Part shown: piece by piece, positions 28,347 to 36,476 of the stretch | How the letters are laid out: each line of letters starts with the position of its first letter | How positions within the stretch are numbered: position 1 is the first letter of the stretch | Assembly: GCF_011400295.1 (NCBI RefSeq) | Contig: NZ_CP049859.1 | Span: forward strand, 1,364,001-1,428,000 | Source: Erysipelothrix sp. HDW6A | GTDB lineage: Bacteria; Bacillota_I; Bacilli_A; Erysipelotrichales; Erysipelotrichaceae | Reading direction: 5' to 3' | DNA length: 64,000 nucleotides | Notes under the pieces: generated by a model | Seen by the model: the letters and a program-made list of their open reading frames with translations, nothing else | Told to the model about the DNA's origin: nothing | Databases searched by the model: none | Program-made: the position numbers and the translations under genes

Positions 28347-28631
28347 TTATTTAACAGCGTCTTTAAGAGCTTTTGCAGGTTTGAATCCTACGCTGTGTGA
28401 AGCTGCAATACGGATTTTTTCTTTTGTTTGAGGATTGAAACCATCACGGGCTGCACGCTCACGAACTTCAAATTTTCCGAATCCTGCTAAGTCAACTGTT
28501 CCTTTATCTTCAAGAACTGATTTAACTTCTTCTAAGAAAGCTTCCACAAATTCATTTGCTTGTTTTTTGCTAATATCTAATTTAGTTGCAATTGCTTCCC
28601 CGATTAATTTTTTGTTGTATGTTTCACTCAT
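28347..28631 (-). CDS. hup: DNA-binding protein HU
   Basis: Started at ATG 28631, where GGAGGT precedes with proper spacing; the longer reading from 28655 runs over this site. 94 residues. It has the HU/IHF fold with the DNA-binding arm GFGKFEVRERAARDGFNPQT and the ending VGFKPAKALKDAVK. HU bends and packs DNA. Single gene with its own promoter and terminator. Confidence 0.96.
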   Translation of the reverse strand: MSETYNKKLIGEAIATKLDISKKQANEFVEAFLEEVKSVLEDKGTVDLAGFGKFEVRERAARDGFNPQTKEKIRIAASHSVGFKPAKALKDAVK

Positions 28632-28655
28632 ATTGAAACCTCCATTCATATTCAA

Positions 28656-28684
28656 ATAATAACACTTAAGACTGTAAAAAACAA
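28656..28684 (-). promoter_or_regulatory. Promoter of hup
   Basis: TTGTTT, 17 bases, TATTAT, 25 bases before the start. Confidence 0.65.
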
Positions 28685-28783
28685 GCTATTAAGGCTTTGT
28701 TTCGCAGTATTATGAGATTTTGTAGTGATAAGTTTGTGAATCAACTTACAGTTAGAATTAGATGTTAAGAATATTAAAAAAGA

Positions 28784-28810
28784 AAAACGATAGAATGATA
28801 CTATCGTTTT
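28784..28810 (-). terminator. Terminator of the cmk-der-gpsA operon
   Basis: AAAACGATAG/CTATCGTTTT, a 10-bp stem with flanking A and T runs, just past the gpsA stop. Confidence 0.9.
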
Positions 28811-29814
28811 TAAAATGAATTATTTTCTGCTTTTAAATCACGTTCCATAAGATCACTGATTGCTTCTGATGGCGATTTACCTTCATAGACAACTAGATAT
28901 ACTTGTTCAGTGATTGGCATTGAGATATTTTTCTCTTTTGCTACTTCATGAACAACTTTTGCTGCAAAGACTCCTTCAACAGTTTTTGTGTTATTGTCAA
29001 AAAAGTGTTTAGCAGAGTTGTTTTTTCCAATTGAGTATCCTGCTTGGAAGTTTCTTGAATGTGGACTTGTACAGGTAACAATTAAATCACCAACACCACA
29101 AAGTCCTAAGAATGTTTCAGCTTGGCCACCATGTGCAACACCATAACGTGTCATCTCTGCAAGCCCACGAGTCATAAGAGCCGCTTTAGCATTATCTCCT
29201 AATCCTAGTCCTGACAGAACACCACTTGCTACAGCAATGATGTTTTTTATAGCAACACCAATCTGAGCACCGATAGTGTCTGTGTTGGTATATACTCTAA
29301 AATAATTATTTGAGAATAAATTTTGGACAATAACGGCAGCTTCTTCATCATCAGAAACAGCATTAATTACTGTAAGACCTCTCTCAACAACTTCTTCTGC
29401 GTGAGACGGTCCTATGAGACTTACAACAGCACTTCGTTTACTCTGATCAACTGAATTCTTAATGACATCCATTAATAATTCATGAGTTACTGGATGAAAT
29501 CCTTTAGCTACATTAATAATAAGTGTCGGTTTTTCTAATATATCATTTAATTGCTTGGATACTTCTTCAACAGCACCTGTAGGCACTGCTAGTAACATCA
29601 CATCAGCATCATTTAGTCTCTCTAAATCTGTGGTTGCATCAAGATCATCATTAAGCTTTACTCCTGGAAAGTATGCTTCATTGTAACCGTGTAGATGAAT
29701 ATCAACGACTTCATCAAGTTTTCTTCCCCAGATTAATACTTCGTGACCATTATCTGCAAGTACATTCCCTAAAGCTGTACCCCAGCTACCAGAACCTAAA
29801 ATACCTATTTTCAT
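28810..29814 (-). CDS. gpsA: Glycerol-3-phosphate dehydrogenase [NAD(P)+]
   Basis: 334 residues. NAD-binding fold GILGSGSWGTALGNVLADNG at the start, GPSHAEEV near 140, and KNIIAVASGVLSGLGLGDNA near 190 with the catalytic Lys. It makes sn-glycerol 3-phosphate from DHAP for membrane lipid synthesis. Its start overlaps the der stop by 4 bp, the common der-gpsA arrangement. Confidence 0.97.
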   Translation of the reverse strand: MKIGILGSGSWGTALGNVLADNGHEVLIWGRKLDEVVDIHLHGYNEAYFPGVKLNDDLDATTDLERLNDADVMLLAVPTGAVEEVSKQLNDILEKPTLIINVAKGFHPVTHELLMDVIKNSVDQSKRSAVVSLIGPSHAEEVVERGLTVINAVSDDEEAAVIVQNLFSNNYFRVYTNTDTIGAQIGVAIKNIIAVASGVLSGLGLGDNAKAALMTRGLAEMTRYGVAHGGQAETFLGLCGVGDLIVTCTSPHSRNFQAGYSIGKNNSAKHFFDNNTKTVEGVFAAKVVHEVAKEKNISMPITEQVYLVVYEGKSPSEAISDLMERDLKAENNSF

Positions 29815-31124
29815 GATTCTCCTCGCTTTCGAACAATAATATGGATTGGTGTTCCTTCAAAATTAAATGCACGACGCAATGAATTCTCAATATATCTTCT
29901 GTATGAGAAGTGTACAAGATCAGGATCATTTACAAATATTACAAATGTAGGTGGTGCTACAGAAACCTGAGATGCGTATAGTATTTTAGCCCTTTTACCA
30001 TGGTGTGATGGTGGCGGAGACATACGAATCGCATCATGAATAACTTCATTCAATACACTAGTACTAATACGACGTTGACTGTTTTCATAAGCTTCTTCTA
30101 TCATTGGAATCAATGTATGAACACGTTTCTTTGTCAGTGCAGAAACAAATGCGATTGGTGCATAACTTAGATAGACAAATTCCGCTTCAATTTTCTTACG
30201 AACATCTTCCATCATTGTTTCTTCTTTATCGACTGTATCCCACTTGTTATAAACGATAATAACTGGTTTCCCTGCTTCATGAGCAAAGCCTACAACGTGT
30301 TTATCTTGTGCACGAATACCTTGTTCACCATCAAGCACAAATAAAACAACATCACTACGCTCAATTGCTGTCATAGCACGTAAAACAGAATATTTCTCAA
30401 CATCCTCATAAACTTTTCCACGCTTACGAATACCAGCAGTATCAATTACCACAAAATCACGATCATGATAACGGAACGGAGTATCAACAGCATCACGGGT
30501 AGTACCTTCTATATTCGATACAATAACTCGTTCTTGACCAAGAAGTGAGTTTACTAATGAACTTTTACCAACATTAGGACGACCGATAATTGAGAACTTT
30601 AACTCATCAGTATAGAGGGTTGTTTTATTATCAGGTAGTTTACTAATAACACTATCTAAAAGGTCCCCTACACCGATACCATGAAGGCTACTTACTGCAA
30701 TAGGGTCATCATAACCTAAAGCATAGAACTCATAAATATCAGCTTGGAATTGAACATCATCAACTTTATTTACAGCAATGATTACAGGCTTTTCTGTTTC
30801 ACGTAATAATCTCGCAATATGATGATCATCATTGGTGATTCCTTCCATTGCACTTACTACAAAAAGAATAACATCCGCTTCATCTATTGCAATTTCAACT
30901 TGCATTGCAATTTCTTCATCAAAAGGCTGGTCTTCAATTTGAATACCACCTGTATCAATAAATCTTAAATTTTTTGTAAGCCAGGTAACTTTACCGTAAA
31001 GACGATCACGGGTTACACCTGCTTCTTCATGAACAATGGAAAGTCTTTCTCCCATAATTCTATTGAATAACGATGATTTACCTACATTGGGGCGACCTAC
31101 TATTGCTACTACGCCATCAATCAT
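29811..31124 (-). CDS. der: Ribosome-assembly GTPase Der (EngA)
   Basis: 437 residues with two tandem GTPase domains, GRPNVGKSSLFNRIMG near the start and GRPNVGKSSLVNSLLG near 183, plus the C-terminal KH-like domain (RRAFNFEGTPIHIIVRKRG). Each has DTGG/DTAG and NKVD/NKWD motifs. Needed for 50S subunit assembly. Overlaps cmk by 8 bp. Confidence 0.98.
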   Translation of the reverse strand: MIDGVVAIVGRPNVGKSSLFNRIMGERLSIVHEEAGVTRDRLYGKVTWLTKNLRFIDTGGIQIEDQPFDEEIAMQVEIAIDEADVILFVVSAMEGITNDDHHIARLLRETEKPVIIAVNKVDDVQFQADIYEFYALGYDDPIAVSSLHGIGVGDLLDSVISKLPDNKTTLYTDELKFSIIGRPNVGKSSLVNSLLGQERVIVSNIEGTTRDAVDTPFRYHDRDFVVIDTAGIRKRGKVYEDVEKYSVLRAMTAIERSDVVLFVLDGEQGIRAQDKHVVGFAHEAGKPVIIVYNKWDTVDKEETMMEDVRKKIEAEFVYLSYAPIAFVSALTKKRVHTLIPMIEEAYENSQRRISTSVLNEVIHDAIRMSPPPSHHGKRAKILYASQVSVAPPTFVIFVNDPDLVHFSYRRYIENSLRRAFNFEGTPIHIIVRKRGES

Positions 31125-31779
31125 TTAAATTCCTACTCTCTATATACTCCATTATTAAGGAGACTACTTCATCAATTGATAAATGAGTTGTATCAATCTC
31201 TAAAGCATCTTCTACTTTAATGAGAGGCGATGATTCCCTATTCATATCACGATAGTCTCTTTCGACTAACTCATCATATAAGGAATCAAAACTAACTTCA
31301 TGTCCTGCTTTTAACAACTCTTCATAACGACGTTGGGCACGAACTCCAACATCAGCTGTTTGGTAGATTTTTACTTCAGCATCAGGAAGGACTACTGATG
31401 TAATATCTCGTCCATCTAAAACAAATCCTTTTTTACTTGCTATTTTACGTTGCATTCCTACTAAGATTTCACGAATTGAGGCAAATTTTGATACTTTTGA
31501 TGCACCTTGGGAAACTTCATCAGAGCGAATTAAACGAGAAACATCATCCCCATCTAAGAAGATAGATCCATCAGTTTTTAAACTTATTTCACTCTTTTGA
31601 GCAACTTCTAAACACGCAGCTTCATCTTCTAAGTCAACATGTTCTAAGATACATTTTAATGCTACAGCACGATACATTGCTCCTGTATCGATGTGTGTAT
31701 AATTTAATGCTTTCGCTAAACGTTTAGCGATGGTACTTTTACCGGACGCACTAGGTCCATCAATTGCTATATTTATCAC
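31117..31779 (-). CDS. cmk: Cytidylate kinase
   Basis: 220 residues. P-loop IAIDGPSASGKSTIAKRLA at the N-terminus, then HIDTGAMYRAVAL and LDGRDITSVVLPDAEVKIYQ. It phosphorylates CMP and dCMP. The usual Firmicutes order cmk-(rpsA)-der is kept but no rpsA stands between. It follows the acidic membrane protein gene by 19 bp. Confidence 0.97.
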   Translation of the reverse strand: MINIAIDGPSASGKSTIAKRLAKALNYTHIDTGAMYRAVALKCILEHVDLEDEAACLEVAQKSEISLKTDGSIFLDGDDVSRLIRSDEVSQGASKVSKFASIREILVGMQRKIASKKGFVLDGRDITSVVLPDAEVKIYQTADVGVRAQRRYEELLKAGHEVSFDSLYDELVERDYRDMNRESSPLIKVEDALEIDTTHLSIDEVVSLIMEYIESRNLND

Positions 31780-31798
31780 TATCTCACCTCAATATTTT

Positions 31799-32779
31799 TT
31801 AAATAATCTTACTAAATTGTACTGCAATTAATACAATAACCACGAAGATTGCAAGAAGTAGAATTGCTAAAACCGCATTTAACATTCTATTTGTTCTTAC
31901 AATTGTATCACTCATATCTTCAATGTGTTTTTCTTGATCCACGATACGGTGTTGTAATGTCTGTGTTTGTTCGATGAGTTCTCTATGGAACGCATCATTT
32001 GTTAGAGCATCAACATCTAAAGAATCAATATCAAAATTATCATCTAAATCCAGGTCTAACTCTTCATCAACAATTAATTCTTCATCAATATCTTCTATGT
32101 CACTGAAATCTTCTGGAACTTCATCCAAATAACTTTCTAGAGTCATAGGTACATCTTCAACCATTTCCTCTTCATATGCAGGTTCGGAAGGACTTGCTGT
32201 TTCTTCTTCGTCCATAACCATCTCTTGAACTGCTAGAGCTATTGTTTGATCTAAATCTGCATTTTCTGAAGGAGTAACCGTCTCGTCCTCCATTAGTGTA
32301 TCCACGGAAAAGATACGTGTTGATTCCATTTCTTGATCTTCTGATACAGCTAAGTCCGAATCAATCTCGTTAAGAACAGCTTGAATCGGATCATCTGCCG
32401 CTTTTCTAATTGTAGGACGTCCTGTAATTTTAGACATAATATTAGATTGTGTATCCTCATCATCACGATACCCTTTCTTAACATTATATTCCTTAACCTC
32501 ATCTAAGAAGTCTTTTAGATACGTACTTTCAAATGTATCAAAAGTAACCGGTTGTTGAACTGGCTTATCCTTCACTAAAAGTTCCTCTTCAATGTTATTA
32601 TGACGTGCACGTTGAGGCTTGTGTTCCTCTCCCTCAGGCAGATTCATCTTCTTAAATTGATCATCAATCTGATTCAAGCGATTAGCAAATTGTGAAAGTT
32701 CTCTAGACTCAACATCACTCTCAATTGAATTGGATAATTTTTGGTGTAAGTCACGATTTTTTTGTACACGAGATTTCAT
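31799..32779 (-). CDS. Tail-anchored acidic protein of unknown function
   Basis: Started at ATG 32779 with AAAGGAG in front (the open frame reaches 32839 but without a site), 326 residues. A basic N-terminal ~70 residues is followed by a long acidic region (~140-255, blocks such as DIEDIDEELIVDEELDLDLD), a short coiled coil (~265-295, HRELIEQTQTLQHRIVDQEK), and one C-terminal membrane helix (MLNAVLAILLLAIFVVIVLI) ending in a few residues. No known domain. This layout puts the body in the cytoplasm. Upstream of cmk, likely same operon. Confidence 0.75.
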   Translation of the reverse strand: MKSRVQKNRDLHQKLSNSIESDVESRELSQFANRLNQIDDQFKKMNLPEGEEHKPQRARHNNIEEELLVKDKPVQQPVTFDTFESTYLKDFLDEVKEYNVKKGYRDDEDTQSNIMSKITGRPTIRKAADDPIQAVLNEIDSDLAVSEDQEMESTRIFSVDTLMEDETVTPSENADLDQTIALAVQEMVMDEEETASPSEPAYEEEMVEDVPMTLESYLDEVPEDFSDIEDIDEELIVDEELDLDLDDNFDIDSLDVDALTNDAFHRELIEQTQTLQHRIVDQEKHIEDMSDTIVRTNRMLNAVLAILLLAIFVVIVLIAVQFSKII

Positions 32780-32879
32780 CAAACAACACTCCTTTAAATT
32801 AATAGATATAATATCGAACATAAATGTCCAGACTATCAATATTATAACAAAACTTTAGTGCGATTGGTATTTTAACGTA

Positions 32880-32910
32880 AAAGATTTATGGCTATTCACC
32901 ATAAATCTTT
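32880..32910 (-). terminator. Terminator of ribU
   Basis: AAAGATTTATGG/CCATAAATCTTT, a 12-bp stem with a seven-base loop, followed leftward by TTTAC and a T-rich stretch. Confidence 0.8.
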
Positions 32911-32915
32911 AAGTT

Positions 32916-33434
32916 CTAATTAATTTTATCCAGATAACGTTCCATTATTGTCATTATTACTAAAAGAATTACTCCTTTAAAAATGTTGAATGGTAAGAAG
33001 ATTGCTATCAATTGTGACATTGCTGTGCTCTTATCCATTCCATATAATGGGAAAGTTACGTAATAGTTTATTAAGTGCATCAACCCTACTGTTATTAGTA
33101 GTCCGATAGCTGACAAGGCAATTTTCTTTACAATTGGTTTGCCTTTTGCAAGTAATACAGGAATCATCATTAATACTGCGAAACTAAAGTTTGCTAACTC
33201 TCCTGCTAAGTTTGAATTATTTGAAATAGCTATAACGTGAATAACATTCTTTAATAATGCTATGAGGATACCGTATACTGGCCCCATCATATAGCCACCA
33301 ATTAGTACTGGTAAATCACTAAAATCCATCTTTAGTGGAACACCAGGTAATGGTAATTCAAAATAATAAAATATGGCAGATATCGCTACTAGTATTGATA
33401 CCTGTGTCATATGTCGAGTACTCATTTTTTCCAT
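32916..33434 (-). CDS. ribU: Riboflavin ECF transporter substrate-binding subunit
   Basis: 172 residues with ~5-6 membrane helices. ELPLPGVPLKMDFSDLPVLI near 27-46 and GPVYGILIALLKNVIHV near 52-68 are RibU marks. It binds riboflavin and works with a shared ECF energising module encoded elsewhere. The FMN riboswitch directly upstream confirms the substrate. An AGGAGG site lies seven bases before ATG 33434. Single gene. Confidence 0.95.
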   Translation of the reverse strand: MEKMSTRHMTQVSILVAISAIFYYFELPLPGVPLKMDFSDLPVLIGGYMMGPVYGILIALLKNVIHVIAISNNSNLAGELANFSFAVLMMIPVLLAKGKPIVKKIALSAIGLLITVGLMHLINYYVTFPLYGMDKSTAMSQLIAIFLPFNIFKGVILLVIMTIMERYLDKIN

Positions 33435-33487
33435 CGTTTTGCCTCCTATTAGAAAAAAGTAATACTCAAGGCAAATAACATGAAAAA

Positions 33488-33592
33488 AAGACTTCTTTCA
33501 TCCAGACTTTACTGTCGCCACTGGAGTTTCACCAGTTCAACCCGAAGGCTCGCGGGTTTACCGCCGGTCGGGAATTTCACCCTGCCCTGAAG
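33488..33592 (-). ncRNA. FMN riboswitch
   Basis: The minus strand reads AGGGCAGGGUGAAAUUCCCG, ACCGGCGGUAAACCCGCGAG, then CUGGUGAAACUCCAGUGGCG, ACAGUAAAGUCUGGAUG and AGAAG: all conserved parts of the RFN element. A U-run follows at 33482-33488. It would shut ribU off when FMN is plentiful. Confidence 0.97.
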
Positions 33593-33634
33593 TACATATA
33601 CATTATAGACAGAATTACGTTGTAAGTCTAGAAA

Positions 33635-33656
33635 AAAACACAGTTTCCTGTGTTTT
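33635..33656 (-). terminator. Terminator after efp
   Basis: AAAACACAG/CTGTGTTTT stem, four-base loop, with a T-tract leftward. Ends the comG-efp transcript ahead of the riboswitch. Confidence 0.9.
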
Positions 33657-34212
33657 AAGCGCGTCCAGAATATTTTCCGTCTGTAGTATTAACCATCACT
33701 ACTTCACCTTCACTAATGAATAAAGGCACACGGATTTCGTATCCAGTTTCTACAACTGCATTCTTTTGTGCATTAGTTGCTGTATCACCTTTAACTGCTG
33801 GTTCAGCTTGAGTAACTGTTAGTGCAATTTTTTCAGGTAAGCTAACACCTAATACTTCGTTTTCAAATGTTGTGACAGTAACATCTGAGTTTTCCTTCAT
33901 GAAATTTAATTCCCACTCTAAGCGTGATTTTTCAATTTCAATTTGTTCGTATGTTTCACCATCCATGAAGACAATAAAGTCTCCTGAATCGTAAAGGTAT
34001 TGCATTGGTCGTTTTTCGATATGTGCTGGTTCAATCTTATCTCCACCGATAAAGGTTAACTCAGTTACTGAACCAGAACGCATATTACGAACTTTAGCTT
34101 TAATAATCATTTGACGTTGAGCTGTTTTATTATGTGATGTATCAATAACTACATATAAGTTTCCCTCATGTAAGATTGACATACCTGATCTTAAATCATT
34201 TGATGAAATCAT
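33655..34212 (-). CDS. efp: Elongation factor P with atypical loop
   Basis: Started at ATG 34212 (CGGAGGATG in front), 185 residues, the standard length. Three beta-barrel domains; EPAVKGDTA and the ending TDGKYSGRA are typical. Gapless alignment with B. subtilis EF-P (MISVNDFR...) puts Gln at position 32, where Lys (or Arg) is modified: KPGKGAAF is replaced by KTAQRQMI. EF-P rescues ribosomes stalled at polyproline. The loop change implies no modification or a different one. It follows comGG by 13 bp, so it shares the competence operon's transcript. Confidence 0.95.
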   Translation of the reverse strand: MISSNDLRSGMSILHEGNLYVVIDTSHNKTAQRQMIIKAKVRNMRSGSVTELTFIGGDKIEPAHIEKRPMQYLYDSGDFIVFMDGETYEQIEIEKSRLEWELNFMKENSDVTVTTFENEVLGVSLPEKIALTVTQAEPAVKGDTATNAQKNAVVETGYEIRVPLFISEGEVVMVNTTDGKYSGRA

Positions 34213-34225
34213 ATTACATCCTCCG

Positions 34226-34561
34226 TTATCTAATAACAAAACTTCCGTCTGTAATTATATCATATTCACGGTAATATTCCATAATTCCTGACGCTTTTAT
34301 TATTAGAATTGTATCATAAACGACTGCATTTAAGCGAATTCCCTCATAATAATGATAAAATTCTATTTCATCACTGTCTCTTATCTTCGAGAAAAGTTGC
34401 GTTTCAGCTTGAATGCGCAATCGAACGACATTTAAGTAATGATCCATCAGTAGATGTTTTTGGACCGATAAACATACATTTGTAAACCATGATACAAAGA
34501 ACAATAACAACACCAATGTACTCGGAAGAATAAATCCCTTACTCGATTTCAAAGCAACCAT
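34226..34561 (-). CDS. comGG: ComGG-like minor pseudopilin
   Basis: About 111 residues. N-terminal KSSKGFILPSTLVLLLFFVS is a basic leader plus hydrophobic helix where ComGG stands in competence operons. Start uncertain: ATG 34561 or TTG 34552 (AAGGATGG before the latter). Overlaps the comGF end by ~20 bp. Assignment rests mostly on position. Confidence 0.65.
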   Translation of the reverse strand: MVALKSSKGFILPSTLVLLLFFVSWFTNVCLSVQKHLLMDHYLNVVRLRIQAETQLFSKIRDSDEIEFYHYYEGIRLNAVVYDTILIIKASGIMEYYREYDIITDGSFVIR

Positions 34562-34916
34562 CCTTAGCACACACTCTTACAAAATTAGTATTAGCAGTAA
34601 AGCTTAATACACCTTCAAGTAGAATTTCATATCCTGGTTCTCGTATGATTCGTGATTTGTGTTGTTTAATAACGAAGACGTCATTGTTGTAGTTGTAGGA
34701 TATTTCATTGTCTTCATACATGATATTACTAGCACGAGATAAACTCTGTAACAGTTGAACCTTAAAGAGTTCTTCTTGACTGATCGTAGGCACCTGAGTA
34801 TTAAGCATTACCTTTAAAAGACTGTTTGATAACAACAATAAACTAGTCACAAGTAATAAGGCAACAAGTGTTTCTAGAAGTGTAAAAGCATCTGAACTAT
34901 TTTTTCGACTAAGAAT
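34539..34916 (-). CDS. comGF: ComGF-like pseudopilin, probable ATT start
   Basis: The prepilin signal RKNSSDAFTLLETLVALLLV is read in this frame upstream of the first ATG/GTG/TTG (GTG at 34850). The frame is open back to a TGA near 34955 and holds no ATG, GTG or TTG there. ATT at 34916, after GGTGGTGATTGT, is the best start, giving 125 residues. AFTLLE matches ComGF of other Gram-positives. It would join the DNA-uptake pseudopilus after cleavage by prepilin peptidase. Confidence 0.7.
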   Translation of the reverse strand: MLSRKNSSDAFTLLETLVALLLVTSLLLLSNSLLKVMLNTQVPTISQEELFKVQLLQSLSRASNIMYEDNEISYNYNNDVFVIKQHKSRIIREPGYEILLEGVLSFTANTNFVRVCAKDGCFEIE

Positions 34917-34978
34917 ACAATCACCACCATTACCATCATTGAAAGAAGTAGTTCAATTAGTAGAAATCCTTTACTCAC
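34874..34978 (-). CDS. comGE: ComGE-like mini-pseudopilin (34 residues)
   Basis: GTG at 34978 lies across the comGD stop (TGTGAGTAA) and starts SKGFLLIELLLSMMVMVVIV, a clear prepilin N-terminus at the place of ComGE. A stop follows after 34 codons, so only the hydrophobic helix is made; ComGE usually has ~80-120 residues. Its 3' part overlaps comGF by 43 bp in another frame. It may be a truncated gene or a true mini-subunit. Confidence 0.55.
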   Translation of the reverse strand: MSKGFLLIELLLSMMVMVVIVFLVEKIVQMLLHF

Positions 34979-35261
34979 AGCGATATCTTCCATATCCTAG
35001 TTGGATTACACAGTGTCGACCGTTATAGTGAAAACTCTGTGCATGATTTACGTTTCCATTTCGATTGAATGTAATATCTTCTGTAAGCTTAACTCTTTTA
35101 TCAAAATACATGGCCTCAATTTGCTTATGAACAATATCGTTAGGTGAAGATTTATGAAACATAAGCAAATTCATAGGGAAAATACTTTGTAGTAAAGTTA
35201 TGGTTGATACTACAATCAGTAACTCTATGAGTGTAAATCCTTTATCGTGATGCTTGCCCAT
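34971..35261 (-). CDS. comGD: ComGD-like pseudopilin
   Basis: 96 residues, prepilin signal KGFTLIELLIVVSTITLLQS with cleavage after Gly. The C-terminus GRHCVIQLGYGRYRCE resembles ComGD endings. Overlaps comGC by 20 bp and comGE by 8 bp. Somewhat short for ComGD (~140 residues). Confidence 0.82.
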   Translation of the reverse strand: MGKHHDKGFTLIELLIVVSTITLLQSIFPMNLLMFHKSSPNDIVHKQIEAMYFDKRVKLTEDITFNRNGNVNHAQSFHYNGRHCVIQLGYGRYRCE

Positions 35262-35532
35262 TTATCACCTTGATTGCCGTACCGTCGCTGCAAAACGATT
35301 GCCTTTCCGTAATAAATGAATCAGATACAAGTTGTTGGATTGAAGTAGGAACACTATCATTCTTTAGTTGCCATTGAAGTATTGCTGAATCAACTATTTT
35401 TAACTGTGCATCGCATCCTTTATTATTGATTACAGACATTGTACTTTGAATATTAGGCATTGTTAATAGAAACAACACAACAATCACGGCCATAACCAAA
35501 ACCATTTCAATTAATGTGAATCCTTTTTTCAT
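35242..35532 (-). CDS. comGC: ComGC major pseudopilin
   Basis: 96 residues. MKKGFTLIEMVLVMAVIVVL is a textbook prepilin start, cut after Gly4. Two Cys (NKGCDAQLK and RQSFCSDG) match the disulfide pair of ComGC. It builds the transformation pilus shaft. Overlaps comGB by 4 bp. Confidence 0.93.
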   Translation of the reverse strand: MKKGFTLIEMVLVMAVIVVLFLLTMPNIQSTMSVINNKGCDAQLKIVDSAILQWQLKNDSVPTSIQQLVSDSFITERQSFCSDGTAIKVINGQASR

Positions 35533-36476
35533 AATACCTCCATTATTTTCATTGGAATCATTAATGCAGTATAGAAGCCATAAAGAGTCAGTGCAACAGC
35601 AATATACGCCAGTAGCATTATTATTCGACTCCCTGTTTGAATCTCTTTTCTGATGACTTCCTTACTGTGTTCTTTGTAATCTCGAAAAACCTCCATAACT
35701 TTATCTTCAAATTGACATTGTAAGAGCATCATGGATAAGGTTTCATCAAAAGTATGACTGTCAAACGATTCATACAAGAAGAAGCCTACTTCTAACTTGC
35801 TATGAATATGATAAGTTAGCCATGAGAGAATAGATTGATTAAAGATGTTTTTAATTTCAAGTAAGGCGTATCGTGTGTCATTCGTGATTTCAAACATATT
35901 GATACTTACGTTAATAAATCGAATTGTATTCACTATTCGAAAAACTTTACTCCACTTGCTTGCTAAAATCCATATCCACACTTTTTGTTTACGGTATAGA
36001 ATAAGCAATAATAGAAGTACAATAATAAGAATTACTACGATTCCAATAACTGCGCTAAACATTAATTTAATCATTGTCAATTGTGATAAATCTACCGAAA
36101 AGTCAGCCAACATTCCTTGAATCATATGACTTAAACCAAAAACAAAGTAAGCCATTAACAGCACACAAAACAACAATACGATTAGAGGATAAACTAGAGG
36201 TTTAATTAACATACTCAGAATCTCTAAAAGTAGTTTGTTTTCTTCATGTACTGGTTTTACAATGACACTTGCATCATTAGCACTTTTTAATATTTCAGGA
36301 TAGATATCACAAAACAATTGGTCAATTGACCCATACTCACAATGCAACTTATCATTAATCTGATCAATCGATAACTTCATCTTTACGTATAGAAGAATTA
36401 GATCAAAGTGTTGTCTTATTCGATAAGTCTTTAATGATTTTTTGAATGTCCCTTCTTTGAGCAATTTCATAGTCAA
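35529..36476 (-). CDS. comGB: ComGB membrane platform protein
   Basis: 315 residues, GspF/PilC family, with membrane segments near 95-120, 140-165 and at the C-terminus (IMLLAYIAVALTLYGFYTAL). The opening RIRQHFDLILLYVKMKLSID is the usual first cytoplasmic helix. It overlaps comGA by 74 bp, unusually long; the true start may lie within a few codons of 36470. Anchors the pilus motor. Confidence 0.88.
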   Translation of the reverse strand: MTMKLLKEGTFKKSLKTYRIRQHFDLILLYVKMKLSIDQINDKLHCEYGSIDQLFCDIYPEILKSANDASVIVKPVHEENKLLLEILSMLIKPLVYPLIVLLFCVLLMAYFVFGLSHMIQGMLADFSVDLSQLTMIKLMFSAVIGIVVILIIVLLLLLILYRKQKVWIWILASKWSKVFRIVNTIRFINVSINMFEITNDTRYALLEIKNIFNQSILSWLTYHIHSKLEVGFFLYESFDSHTFDETLSMMLLQCQFEDKVMEVFRDYKEHSKEVIRKEIQTGSRIIMLLAYIAVALTLYGFYTALMIPMKIMEVL

